Shown here: positions 45,291 through 56,970 of the stretch, in pieces
How the letters are laid out: the number at the start of each line of letters is the position of its first letter
How positions within the stretch are numbered: position 1 is the stretch's first letter
Assembly: GCA_028583405.1 (NCBI GenBank)
Contig: CM053246.1
Coordinates: 27,886,557 to 27,950,556 of the forward strand
Length of the DNA stretch: 64,000 nt
Reading direction: 5' to 3'
Origin: Pogonophryne albipinna
Taxonomy: Eukaryota > Chordata > Actinopteri > Perciformes > Artedidraconidae
Made by a program: the position numbers and the translations under genes
The notes under the pieces: generated by a model
Told to the model about the DNA's origin: nothing
Database searches by the model: none
The model's input: only the letters and a program-made list of their open reading frames with translations

Positions 45291-46078
45291 AACAAGAAAA
45301 AACAAGAAAGAATCCCAAACTAAAAGCAAACAACAATTGATATCCTATCAAATCTATACAATATTCCTGTCCTATAGTTTTACTTAAAAAGGTACAACTG
45401 CATTGTGAATTTGCAGATGAATGTGTAGATGTGTTATTTTCATACAGTGTTAAAGTTATTTTCTTATTAATTAAAGAGATGAAGATAACAGCTTTTATAA
45501 GTTATTATAGTAATATATTATCCCAATAGTTTTATATGCATTCAAAGCTGTGAAATAAGTGAGCTGAGCATATTCTCGTGTAGTATTTGAGGACAATCAG
45601 AAAGTAAATAGTATTCAACAAATGATTGGGGAAGTGTGTTATGAACAATGACAGAAGTACAGCAAATACACTAATGTGTTGTTTCAGTTCCAATTTGGGA
45701 TCTAAATAAACAAACATTCACATCATTTGTAGATCAATACATACAGATTAAGCCTGCAAACTTCAAGAGTCCCAATATGTCTGAGTTGTCATGACAACCA
45801 ACCAGAAGGTCCTTTCATCACTTGCTACTTGGCAGACATGTTGGATACTTTCATCAGCTCGGGAGGATACTGTAGTTATCATTATAGCAGGCACTGGCAG
45901 GCTGAATAATCAAACATTGATCAAAGACATGCACAGTATATATATACATTACCCAGGATGCACAGGTTTACATTCACACAGACCACTCCTCTGTTTTACA
46001 TCTCCATCTCTCTTTGGCTTCTCCTTCCTTCTTTCCATCCTTTTAACAGTTGTTATCTTGTTAGCATCATACCTGGTA
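45291..46078. other. Unassigned intergenic sequence
   Basis: No feature recognised. Confidence 0.5.
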
Positions 46079-46345
46079 TTAAAGGTGTGGTAATTTTGGA
46101 GAAACCAGCTCGAGTGCGCTAGAATTTGAAAATACACAGCCGGAAAAAATCTGCCACTTCCTTACAGAGCCCCTCCTCCAACACACACGAACGCGCACAT
46201 GACCAATGAGGGCACGAGATAAGTTTGTGCACAGATGGAAGGCTGACAGGCAGGTAGGCCATCCAGTTATTTGAGCCGGGCTGGCTAAAATGATTGGTCG
46301 TGCTTTTTACAGTACTACGGCTTCCACAGATGACATTTTTTTATG
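46079..46345. mobile_element. Truncated copy of the 19.9-kb TTAA MITE
   Basis: TTAAAGGTGTGGTAATTTTG at the left edge, then GAAACCAGCTCGAGTGCGCT and AGTACTACGGCTTCCACAGA, in the inverse order of 19937-20270. The other end is lost at the junction with repeat R1. Confidence 0.75.
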
Positions 46346-48077
46346 GATTTTTTCGTTTTACATTTTCATTTATTGTCATTTCCATTCAGTCAGTCATTAA
46401 GTGCTATTTAAAATGTTAATGTGCTACATATCCACACAAACAAACAAAGTGTGCAATCCAATGAATGTTAATCTAACTGGGTTTTGATAGATAATATATC
46501 TATTTTTCTTCTCTCAATTATTTTATTTCTATTGTGCACTCTAATCAATATTAATCAAACTATTGTTCGTTTATACATTTTAAGAATGGCGTTTATCTTT
46601 TTTGAGAATGAGTTCTTATTTTATTTTATGGTCTACAACAGATGATGCAAATGTTTGTGTCAGTAAATGTGTGGCGGGGGTGTTTGTGAAAATAACGGGG
46701 ACAGAGCTGCGGTCAGACCATGGATGTATAATAAGAACTGGATACAGCGTGGGAGGCGGGGCCTCATTAATTCCTATGAGAGTTGCTCATTGGCGCATGA
46801 TGATAAAATGGCCCAACTTTTGAAAGAGTGAAACGTCACAGATTACCCGGCATGCCTGAGAAGTACCCGTATGTGTGCTCATAGCGCATGCGCAACTTTA
46901 ACCAAAATGCTCGTTCACATCAAGCACGTCAATTTGCGTACACGTAACAGCACCGTGCGTTCATGACAGCATGGTAATGGATTGTTATTATGATGGATTT
47001 GATATTAACGAGGCGGCAGTTAGCAGCTAGCGGCTAGCTAGTAATTATGCTAATGTCGCATCAATCGTTATGTACTTATATTACGCTGTAACAGGATCTA
47101 GTGATATCCAACAGAGCTTCATTTAGCATGAAAGAATTATTGCACTGTATATATATATGTATATATATATATATACACACAGTGCAATAAGCTTCTTAAT
47201 GCAATAATAAGCTACAGGGACGTTAATCTAACGTCGGTAATATTAACTTTATTTAATACAACATTTACGGTACAAGATTTAATCATACAGCCCATGTAGT
47301 ATAATATTTTACAAATGATGAATTACAGCAAACATGTGCAATATATCCATTATTACAGCTTTGTGGGATGGCAATAAGGCGATATGGGTCCGTTCTTATC
47401 CATGGGTAAAGACAAACGCATGTAGTGCTGAACACGTAACATGAACGTGCGCGGTCCCGTGGGTTAGATGCGCGTTCATAATGCAGAGGGAAATAACTCT
47501 CAGAATAACGTTATTAGCACATTTTTACAACTTGAGGAACGAATGTTTTTAATAAGGGCTATACAAGTGTTCATACTGGGTAGTTTAAAAAAAATTATCC
47601 AACGAGTTACAGACCACTCTTTCCCGATGTAAGTCAATGGGAAAAAGTGTTTCCGGGCCCAGCAACCTAAAGGAAGTGTAGTACCGCCGTTTGGCCACAA
47701 CGAATATTCTCATCAGACTCCGGCGCACTTCCTGGGGGCTTGGGTCAGACGAACAGCTGTGCGGCGTCATCACAAACGGACGTCGCTTCACGTGACGCTC
47801 CAGAGGAAAGGACGTCCCATTGCTCTTAAAACTCATTTCCCTGCCTCTCGTGGTTTCCTTGCGTCCCTCCATGCTTCCCTGGTGGGAGGGACTAAACGCA
47901 GGGAAACGACGCAAGTGAGGGAAGCAAGGATTTCATTTAACCGACCTGAGACGGGGCCCCTGCTTCTCGTGGTTTCCTTGCATCTCTCCACGCTTCCCTG
48001 GTGGGAGGGACTAGTCGCAGGGAAACGACGCAAGTGAGGGACGCAAGGAATCCATTTAACCGAAGTGAGAAGGGCCC
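46346..48077. repeat. Dispersed repeat R1, copy 2 (interrupted)
   Basis: 46346-46718 and 47751-48077 line up with 18350-18958. The gap is a 1.02-kb insertion. The right half also has a local tandem duplication of about 118 bp, each unit running from CTTCTCGTGGTTTCCTTGC to a GGGCCC. Confidence 0.75.
46719..47742. mobile_element. 1.02-kb insertion with 8-bp target duplication
   Basis: GGTCAGAC is duplicated at 46711-46718 and 47743-47750, while copy 1 of R1 holds the uninterrupted site (18743-18750, TGTCAGAC). Starts CATGGATGTATAATAAGAAC; the inverse of the right end is CAAGCCCCCAGGAAGTGCG, so TIRs are minimal. It contains a perfect NRF1-type GCGCATGCGC (46884-46893) and a hairpin with TA repeats (47137-47190). 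The 8-bp duplication suggests hAT, but classification is open. Confidence 0.75.
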
Positions 48078-48629
48078 ACAGTAGTGATGGGCATTTAGAT
48101 TCCCTTCGGGGACACGAATCTTTTGATTCAGTTCACTTTAAAGATTCGTTCACTGATTCGTTCACCGGTTCGCGAACGACTTCTGGTGATTTGCACGTTC
48201 GCGAACGATTCGTCTTTGTACTTAATTCGTTCAGTGAGTCTTCACTAGTGCCGAGGGCCGTAGTCCGTACAAGAAGTTTGCTGGCGTAAAATGTATGATA
48301 TTAAAACACATTTTACACCTCACCTTGTTGCCCCATAAATTATGCTCTGGGAATAGGCTACATATTATTTAAGAAATATAATTGGCCATTGTTAAATCTC
48401 ATAAATGTGTGCCTGACTATACGATGTATTACAGCAGGCTAGCACGTTATACTTTCAAACCCATGCACGTACTATGTGGCCTAACTTAAATCCCAAAGCA
48501 TTAAACTCCATTTGGCCGAGTTCAAAGTGAATAAAAAAATATATCCTCTACATCGGTGACGATTTATTCATATTCTATGTACCCATCTATGTTTACCTTT
48601 AGCTAGCGGCTAAGCTAGTGGGACGCTAC

Positions 48630-49500
48630 TAAAGCAAACAGATATTGTTCTAAACTGTATTAAAGTAAACAGGTATTATCTTGAACTGTATTGAAGTGAA
48701 CATGTATTATTTGGGACTGTTTTAAAGTAATCCTATATATATAAACCTTCTTACTTACACTCAATGACCCAGATACCCTGCCACACACACTTACACCTCC
48801 TCTCATCAGCACACACACACATACACTTCCTCTCACCAGCACACACACATACACTCACTGACCCAGATATCAGCACACACACACACACATACACTTCCCC
48901 CCACCAGCACACACACACATGTTCTTTTTCAAGGTTCTTTCTGGGGCCAATATAATCTCAAGCACCAATATATCTGTGTACAATGTTTGATACTAATATA
49001 TCTGTGTACAATGTTTGATTGTTTTGGGAAAGAATAGTTTGTGTGAAATCTTCCTTGAGAAATTAAAGGAGTTAACCCAGGTGTAAGATAAAAAGGGATT
49101 CTGACCTTGTCTAGTTCCGAGGCTCTCACGCTCTGTTCAGAAGAAAAATACTTTTTCCCAGAACTCTGATTCGCTTAGGAGTAAAATGGGACGGAAGAGA
49201 CATCTCACATCTCCGCCCCAAATATGTCCATATATACTGTTGTTTATTCATGCCCCCTGTTTCTGACTGGCTGGTCCTGATATCTGTATCGCACGGCAGT
49301 AGAGCGGGGGGAGCCCGGAGTGCTCTGTTACAGGGCACTCTGTATTTCGTATTGTGTTTTTTACCATTAAAATCAGATTATTGTTATAACTTTTATGCCG
49401 GTGTTTTGAACTTCTTTTATTAAATCTGACCAGGCTCATCTAACGGACGGCGCGGAGCGGAGGTGGGCTTTAAGCCACCACTACTGTGTTTGCTCCTACA
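48630..49500. mobile_element. 871-bp insertion in the minisatellite
   Basis: CTAC occurs on both sides (48626-48629 and 49501-49504), where the array is otherwise continuous. The ends TAAAGCAAACAG and inverted TGTAGGAGCAAACACAG are weakly alike. The interior has CA-rich DNA (48785-48925) and an LTR-like stretch with CCATATATACTG and a later CCATTAAAATC. A solo LTR or another element; unresolved. Confidence 0.45.
48785..48925. repeat. CA-rich simple sequence
   Basis: Several (CA)4-7 runs spaced by CTTCCTCTCACCAG-like units. Confidence 0.85.
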
Positions 49501-50315
49501 CTACGGAGCCCAGCTATTCGCCCTCTGAAGCTTTTAGGGCCGACAGGGGGAGGAGAATGTCCCGCTAACGCTGTGTGTGTGTGTTTCACATTAGCGGGAC
49601 GCTATGGAGCTCAGGTATCCGCCCTCTGAAGCTTTTAGGGCCGACAGGGGGAGGAGAATACAACGCTGTGTGTATTTATCGCTAAGCTAGCAGCTAAGCT
49701 AGCTGGACGCTACGGAGCCCAGCTATCCGCCCTCTGAAGCTTTTAGGGCCGTCAGGGGGAGGAGAATGTCCTGCTAACGCTGTGTGTGTGTTTCACATTA
49801 GCGGGACGCTATGGAGCTCAGGTATCCGCCCTCTGAAGCTTTTAGGGCCGACAGGGGGAGGAGAATACAACGATATGTGTATTTATCGCTAAGCTAGCGG
49901 CTAAGCTAACTGGACGCTACGGTTCAGGTATCCGTCCTCTGAGGAGGAAGTCCCGCTCCTGTGTGTGTGTAACAGAGCTCAGATGAGAGGGCTCTGATTA
50001 CAGCTTTAATCCTCTGTCAAACTGCATGTTTATGGGCTCAGAACAGTCTCATAATACACACATGCACACAGAAGGATTCAAACTTGTATTTCCGGATCCA
50101 CACTTGTGTTTTTCAATGCACACACAAATGTGTTCCGTTTAAAATACATGTAAATAAAATCCAAATACAGAAAAAAGTTTTACATATGTATTTTTGATCC
50201 TCACATATTTGTTTTCCGTTTAAATCCCCTGAACCTGCAAACACAAACCGCTTCCTGTGCACGGATCGCTGTGCATTCGTGTGTGGGTTTTTTGAGACTC
50301 TCCTGACGGTCAGGC

Positions 50316-52176
50316 CAGCGCCATATAGACTGAGTTATGTCATCTCTGTTCACTCCAATGGACCACTTTTTTACAGCAATGGCGGATCGTGGAGCCTCTC
50401 AATCGTTCCCCGGAAGTTAGCGCCAAGGCTAGCAGAGCTATAGAGTTGCAGCACAATAGACCGTTCGTGACGGACTTTTAAAGGTAAGAAGAAGTTTAAA
50501 GATTTATATTGCGGATATTATCAGTACATCTGATTCAAATTAACATGTGTATTAAAGGATGTCAGTGGATTATCCCTAAATTAGTAGATTTAGGGAACGT
50601 TTACAGATAACAGATTAAGCTAGGATACCGAAGCAAGTTAGCAACACACGTTGAACAGCCTTTTAATTGTAAATTCCGTTCTCTTAATGTCTATTTGGTC
50701 CAACGTTGTTGAATTAGAGAAGAGGGGCTTCTAAACGGGATTGTATGCGGGGGTGGAGGGAGTTAAATATTAGATAAATATAACTTTGGTGAGTGTTTTT
50801 AGCAGAGCCATATTGTGTCCTTGTGATTATGTTGATTATTACCTGTCTGTATAATGTTGCAGCTCAGCTGATTTTGGATTGATGGCAAAGGGAGAGGGAC
50901 TTAAGTGAGAGTGAAAACACAAGGTAAGTTTAATACTACTGTTTTATATAAGTAAACACCTTATCTCCCCAAGGCAATTTCCCATCCAATAGGTGTGCTA
51001 TATAGGTGTGTATAACCCTTTCTCCTGTCTGTTACTCCCTCTTTCAGCACAAGAACCAGAGGGGGATTCAATGGAGCCTGAATACCTGCACTGAGACCCT
51101 CACCCTGCACCCTGAGTCTCAACTCTCAGTGTTTTTCAAGCCTTTCCCTGTTTTTTTGTATTAAACAAAACATTAAGCTTTCCCAATGGTGTGGTTTTCG
51201 TTTTGTGAAAAAGTGCAAATGCAGTGTTTGTATATAATTACATCACATATTTTTTTACTGTTGGTCGTGAAATTGCTCCTGCTGACTTGAGCCAGCCATT
51301 TTTTCCTCCGCTCTGTGTCAGTGGGGAAGCCGTACATTCATACTCCTTTCTCGGAGCGATTTGAGCATCCCCAGGCAGCACAGCAAACCATGGTGGCGAC
51401 TAGGAGGCAGCACAGCAAACCAGGACAACACGGAGGAAAAGGCACAGACAAACTGCATGATATGCTATTCAATGTTTATTGAATTCCATGTATTTGCAAT
51501 GGATGTTAATAAAACAACACATTTAACATCATCATCATCATGCTGCTGCTGCTGCTGCTAGTCCTTTGATAGTCACCTGTCGGTCTCCTGTCCTTTCTGA
51601 AAGCCATAAAGATGACATTAGTCATTTAGATAACTTGTGTCCTCAATTACCATGGGATTACTGAAACTACCATGAATTTAAGAAAATGGTAGAAATGTAT
51701 CTAATCTGAATTTTAAAGCATTACTTTAGATCCCCTCCCTCTAAATGTATCAATAAACATTAGAAAGTGATGCTCCTGACTACCATACAAGTTTAAGAAG
51801 ATAATATTGGTTTTAAAGAATTCAAAGCTATAAATAAACAGCAACAGGCTCTTTAACCAAGGCACTGTTAGCCTAACATGTAAACTAGTTGTTCACACTA
51901 ATCCTAATATTATCACTTAATATTAGCAAATTCTATTTTATTTTTTAAAACATATTGATGTAAATACATACAGATATTGATTTGTTGTATAAATATTGCA
52001 AATCAAAACCTTTATTCACTAATAATTACCAAAAATCGTAGTTCTATCTCCTGTTATCAATGCATTCACATTGCCCGCCATGAACTTCCGGGGAACGATC
52101 CTAGTCTACATGAACCACGTGACGATAACCGTTTTTGGACTTCCGTTGTCGTAACTCTTCTATCTATATGGCGCTG
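50316..52176. mobile_element. 1.86-kb TIR element inserted in the inverted-repeat arm
   Basis: CAGCGCCATATAGA at the left and exactly inverted at the right (52163-52176). Target duplication GGTCAGGC (50308-50315) and GGTCAGCC (52177-52184), seven of eight; the empty site GGTCAGCC is preserved in the opposite arm near 54900-54907. Inside each end, TTCCCCGGAAGTT and AACTTCCGGGGAA mirror each other. It contains a CATCAT/CTGCTG triplet run at about 51528-51560. No transposase frame. Confidence 0.85.
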
Positions 52177-52830
52177 GGTCAGCCGATTCGTACTTGTAAT
52201 TTTTTCTATCTATAGCCAATCAGATGTCTCCTCAATTCTAAGCCAATCACATGAGCGCGCCCCCACGAGGGTAGATTTCTTGCGTTCATGACGTAGCACT
52301 TCATGTACACATTTTGCGCAGTCCGGAGCTGACAGCTCCATGGAGCCTGCCTGCAGGCGCTAATGTGTCAGGACACCTCCACTCTCAGTACATTGACACT
52401 TTCCGAACAGGAAATGCACGAAAATACAAGCCTTTATATTATTAAGGTACAGCGCCACTTTCCGAACCATTGATGAATGCTTGTGTACACAAAAACGGAG
52501 TGATGAGGTATCTAGTGATCTGAGTCCAGCGGACTGCTTGTGTTTCTGTTCATCAGGACATCATATAACCAACAGATCCTGTGTGAACGCACTACGTTAG
52601 TCAGTGGACGTCCGACAACATGCACACTAACTTATATTGCAGCTATAGGCTATACTTTGGTTTAAATTGCGTGAATAAACTAGCTAGAGAGCTACAGTTA
52701 ATTACGTTCATCCAATGTCAGAAGGATTACCTTTTAACAAACGTTGTAATGCTTTTCTTTCATTTCAATTTGAGTAAAACATTGAAGATATAACATTGTA
52801 TTGTTTTCTTTTTACACTGACTCAGATATA

Positions 52831-53263
52831 ATGAAAAGACTACGTCAGTCGAAGCTCAGCTTTGGTAAGGAAGAGACAGAGAGAAAGTGATGGAAGTCAG
52901 GGAGGAACTGGAGTCACACAAAATAATGTAGGCTTAATAAGCCCATCTATTTATCTATCTATGTATCTATAACAATAGTCTTCATTTACAATAGGCATAA
53001 TTTTAAAACATACATCTATTGCAGTTATGATGTCATAATAATCAAACATAACAGATTTAAATAAAATAAAAGAATGCAAACAAACAAGTGAAATGAACTA
53101 AATAGCTGAATTGCTTTTAATTCACTGGCAGGAGCGACAAGTGAGGAGGAGCAATAAGTGAACAACGAGGGAGAGATTGAACAAAGAGAAAGAGTAGAGG
53201 ACAGAGAGAGTAATGAACAGGAAGAAGACAGAGAGACTCAAGAAGATGGAAGAGAGGCTGCAG
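52831..53263 (+). pseudogene. Decayed transposase-like two-exon remnant
   Basis: The first exon 52831-52864 reads MKRLRQSKLSF up to a GTAAGG donor. The second, 53132-53263, joins in phase 1 and is Glu/Arg-rich (TSEEEQ, then one TAA, then NNEGEIEQRERVEDRE). Such a short basic start followed by an acidic linker is common in ZMYM/TTF-type hAT proteins. The rest is missing. Assignment is inference. Confidence 0.3.
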
Positions 53264-53489
53264 GTTATGGAAAGGAGAGAGACATGGAAAATGAATGTTG
53301 ACAATGTTTTGTGATCATTTTAGCCTCTTCTGCATGTCCAGATCATTAATAGTAACACTCAACTGATTCTTATGCATTACACTTTCAAAAATAATGGATG
53401 CTGCAGCCCACTGACATGGTTTGAAATCAATATATTATCCAATGTGTGACCCCCCACAGGACTTAAAAAGCACCTAACTAGATCATGAA

Positions 53490-53770
53490 AATCCCAAAAA
53501 TCTCGGGGGGTATCCCCCGAACCCCCCTAGCATATTTGGACCTCGGTATTTAGGAAATCCTGGATACGACCCTGGTTGCTGCCCATAGTAATAGCCCTCT
53601 AGTTTAAATCTACTACCCAAAAATAAACGTATGGACATGGGTTACTATTTAAAAAAATGTGCAAATCTATTTAGGAACCTATCCATGTGAACATATTTTA
53701 AGTGGCGGTGGACCTCAAATCCTATAGGTGGGTCCGGGGGCATGCTCCCCCGGTAAGATTTTGTTTTAAA
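53490..53770 (-). mobile_element. hAT-type end fragments
   Basis: GGGGGCATGCTCCCCCGG (53736-53753) is the inverse of the element D right-end motif, and GGGGGTATCCCCCGAACC (53507-53524) is a relative. The inverse of 53556-53576 reads as a CAGGGTCGTATCCAGGATTT terminus. This looks like pieces of the autonomous relative of element D. Confidence 0.5.
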
Positions 53771-55684
53771 TGTTGGACTTAAATGCATCAATCTGGTGCA
53801 CTTTGAGGGGAAAATAAAGAGACAACACCCATATGAAACAGAACTGTATACATTTAAATAATCATAAGAACATGGCCATAACCAATAACATACCATATCC
53901 AATATGAAAAAACATTGAAACTTGTTTATTTATTTGTTTTTGGTTCATTTATAGTTGTGAGTGTGTCTGTGCTCCTGAACCAGCCACTCCTGTCTCCCCC
54001 CTCTCCCTCCTCTCCTCTTTGAGGCAGAAGCAAATACTAGTTTTAGCTCTCAACAAGTAAAAGTGTATCTTACCTTTTTTCACATAGTTAACATTTTATT
54101 TTTATTATTCATGCATATTTTACTAATCACTATCCCTCAAATGGAAATATGTGTTTACATAAATGGTGACCAAACCGTTTGAGACCCACAGAGATAACTT
54201 AGACTAAGTTAACTATTTAAACACTCAGAGAGTCCTTTACCTCACCTGAGCTGTAGTTATCAGTCTCTCAGTCTGACAGGAGAGGACTCTCCTCCACCTT
54301 GTTGTTGAAACAGCTCATTATATCCGCTAGCGCACCTAGCTAGCACCAGATGCTAACAACAACAATACACATAACCGGTGCGCGCTTTCTCCCGCTCGCG
54401 CCACACATACACACACACCCTCCCGAGCTTCAATGACACACAGAGACCAATCGAGGGCATTAGTGTATGATCTGTATGAAAGTGGCCATGTCGGCAGGCC
54501 ACATAGACAGCCAGTCACCCTCTCAGAGGCAGAGTCAGACCCACATTTGCGCAGCGTTGCGTTCACAATACATACGTATAAAAAAAAATCTAAAAAAAAC
54601 TACGGTTTCGGTGCCGAGATACCGTAAGTAAAAAGGTAACAAACGCGAGTGAAGTGTAACCGGACGCGAGAGAGAGATCAGATCAGCTGCTGAGTCTGCC
54701 GGAGACACGCAGCTCTGCATAATCACCTGATGCTCCGCCCTCTGTTTAGCGAGCTGACCAGACTGTGCAAAATGCGTACATGAAGCGCTACGTCATGAAC
54801 GCAAGAAATCATACCCTCGTGGGGGCGCGCTCATGTGATTGGCTTAGAATGGAGGAGACATCTGATTGGCTATAGATAGAAAAAATTACAAGTACGAATC
54901 GGCTGACCGTCAGGGGAGTCTCAAAAAACCCACACACGAATGCACAGCGATCTGTGCACAGAAAGCGGTTTGTGTTTGCAGGTGCAGCGGTTTTAAACGG
55001 AAAAAAAATATGTGAGGATCAAAAATACATATGTAAAACCTTTTTCTGTAATTGGATTTTATTTACATGTATATGAAACGGAACACATTTGTGTGTGCAT
55101 TGAAAAACACAAGTGTGGATCCGGAAATACAAGTGTGAATCCTTTTGCGGATCATGAAATACAAGTGTGAATCCTTCTGTGTGCATGTGTGTATTATGAG
55201 ACTGTTCTGAGCCCATACATGTTTTCTGCTATATTTGATGAGAGATAAAATGATTTTCTGCCACAGGAGTTTGACAGAGAATAACTGAAAGTACACAGTA
55301 AAATAACTTCATAGTAGCCTACTTGTGGTAGAAGTCCAACTAGTACTGAGTCCAACAGTAAAGTACTTCATTGTATTTGTGGTAGTTGTCTAACTGAGTC
55401 CAACTCTGTGTAGACGGAACATCCAGTATTTCGGAGGGGCCATAATGGGACCCTCCTCTTGAAAGAAAGGGATATAAGATAAAAGAACTGTAGGAAACAG
55501 TTCTGAACTGTTTCCGCCAGTTCTTTAAGTTCGTCGTTCGCACAGCTTCTCTTTAGCTTTTGGCGGAAGGCGGCGACTCAAACAAACAAATCGTTTTGTG
55601 GGAGGAATCAGTTCATCTCGTTCACTTCAAAGATTCGTTCAAAAAGAACGAATCGTTCGCGAACGACCCATCACTAGCCCACAG

Positions 55685-56475
55685 ACAGGGGAAAAAGAAG
55701 GAGGAAGTACTGCAGATCCTCACAAAACCAATGTGAGTTTGGAAAATTGCACAATATAAATCTATTATAGTATACCTCAACAATGACCTTTAAGTAAAAC
55801 ATATTTGTAAACAAGTAGATATTTATCTTAGTTTGCAAACTTAAAGAAATTAAACTGACCGAAGCCAAAGTTATCATAATGTTGCACCGTGGTTACAAAA
55901 GCTGTCCACAATGCATCTTCTGTCTCTTTTTATTGATTTTCTCCACTTGTGATATTCAATTTCTGTCAGTTTAAAAGTGGATCAATGTGATGTTTGCACT
56001 AAAGGACAAAGAAAGATCTGTGTTGGCAGAAGAGAAGTGAACTCGATGATATCAAAACCTGCTCTGGCACTCTCAGGCGTTTCCGTCAGCTGGGGACAGA
56101 GGCTCCAGATTTATGATGGCCTGATGTTCTCTACAGTATCCTTTGATGGGTAAGTGCCCCATTACATTTATATGTGCAAAGATGCACATCAACATGATTT
56201 AAGGCCAAGGGAATCAAAGTGCTGGTGGTTTGAGTGAGGAACAGCTAGACGTGAAAAACATCAAAGAGAATACAATTAAATCACAACTCAAACTGAATCC
56301 TGAAGAGCTTGGCCAAATAAATAAATAAAAAAACGGCCTCAACACAAAGTGGAGAAACTGTCTGGAGTAACCAAACCATGAGCATTTGGGGACGAATTCA
56401 AAAAAGCACAAAATTGCATGTGACAAAACATTTTTTGTGTGAACACAATCCACTATACCACAATTTGTTTAGAGA
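55685..56475. other. Right flank of the 7.6-kb element; possible orphan exons
   Basis: 55685-55734 and 55970-56149 have fair splice sites and join in phase to one open reading frame, described in the findings. No known domain. Otherwise unassigned. Confidence 0.3.
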
Positions 56476-56970
56476 CATTTCATTTCATTTCAAACCTTTA
56501 TTTATCCAGGTGTATCCCATTGATCTCTTTTTCAAGGGAGACCTGCTCAAGTAGGTTCCACATGAAACATAAAAACATAAACAGAACAACAAAAAGGACA
56601 TCATACAGCATCATTACAGGGATTTACAATGTACATAACTATCCACATGAACAGGTACCAACAGCTTCCGATTGAGTAGCATCCAACCGAGCTTTAAAAA
56701 CATTTAGTGGCACCAGATTGCTCAGTTTCCATTTCAATTGCAGACTATTCCAAGACAGTGGAGCTGCGCATCTAAATGCCATCTTCCCTAAGACAGTCCT
56801 AGCAGTTGGCACATTTAATAAAAACACAGCATGCGATCTCAGGGAGTAGCCACTTACAATTCGCCGTGAGATCAGGGAGCAGATGTAGGATGGAAGTTTC
56901 CCTAACATGGCTTTGTATATAAAAATGTACCAGTGACTGAGCCTCCGTACAGTTAGCGAAGGCAAACCAG
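56476..56970 (-). mobile_element. LINE 3' end (SHWYIFIYKAML type)
   Basis: The minus-strand frame 56965-56639 reads RRLSHWYIFIYKAMLGKLPS, later APLSWNSLQ, and ends in a CSCG terminus, the C-terminal signature of a teleost non-LTR element. The 3' UTR holds AGAGATCAATGGGATACACC and AATAAAGG before a GAAAT tail repeat at 56476-56492. 5'-truncated. Confidence 0.75.

Larger units (their letters stand above)
48590..49945. repeat. 209-bp-period minisatellite, interrupted
   Basis: Two full 209-bp units (49501-49709, 49710-49918) plus a partial third. Each is built of two sub-units of about 105 bp sharing CGCCCTCTGAAGCTTTTAGG and GGGGGAGGAGAAT. A further fragment (CTAGCGGCTAAGCTAG and onward) lies at about 48593-48629, separated by an insertion. 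Confidence 0.85.
50018..55275. mobile_element. Inner element with long inverted-repeat arms
   Basis: 50018-50315 plus 52185-52323 form a left arm that pairs, inverted, with 54764-55275 (for example TATGGGCTCAGAACAGTCTC, and the CATGAACGCAAGAAAT region). The left arm is split by the 50316-52176 insertion. The right arm preserves the unsplit sequence. The interior holds decayed transposase-like exons and hAT-type end sequences. Confidence 0.7.
48082..55676. mobile_element. 7.6-kb composite TIR element with perfect 8-bp TSD
   Basis: Starts TAGTGATGGGCATTTAG and ends with the inverse of TAGTGATGGGTCGTTCGC; flanked by GCCCACAG at 48074-48081 and 55677-55684. Palindromes GTTCGCGAAC occur at 48168-48177, 48197-48206 and 55655-55664, and GATTCGTTC repeats cluster at both ends. 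The interior is composite: minisatellite, an 871-bp insertion, a large inverted-repeat element and a 1.86-kb TIR element. No intact transposase. The hAT assignment rests on the 8-bp duplication. Confidence 0.85.

Noticed and set aside
48100..48240. Repeat-spacer array resembling CRISPR (GATTCGTTC units)
   Set aside because: Units are short, irregular and part of a transposon terminus in a vertebrate genome.
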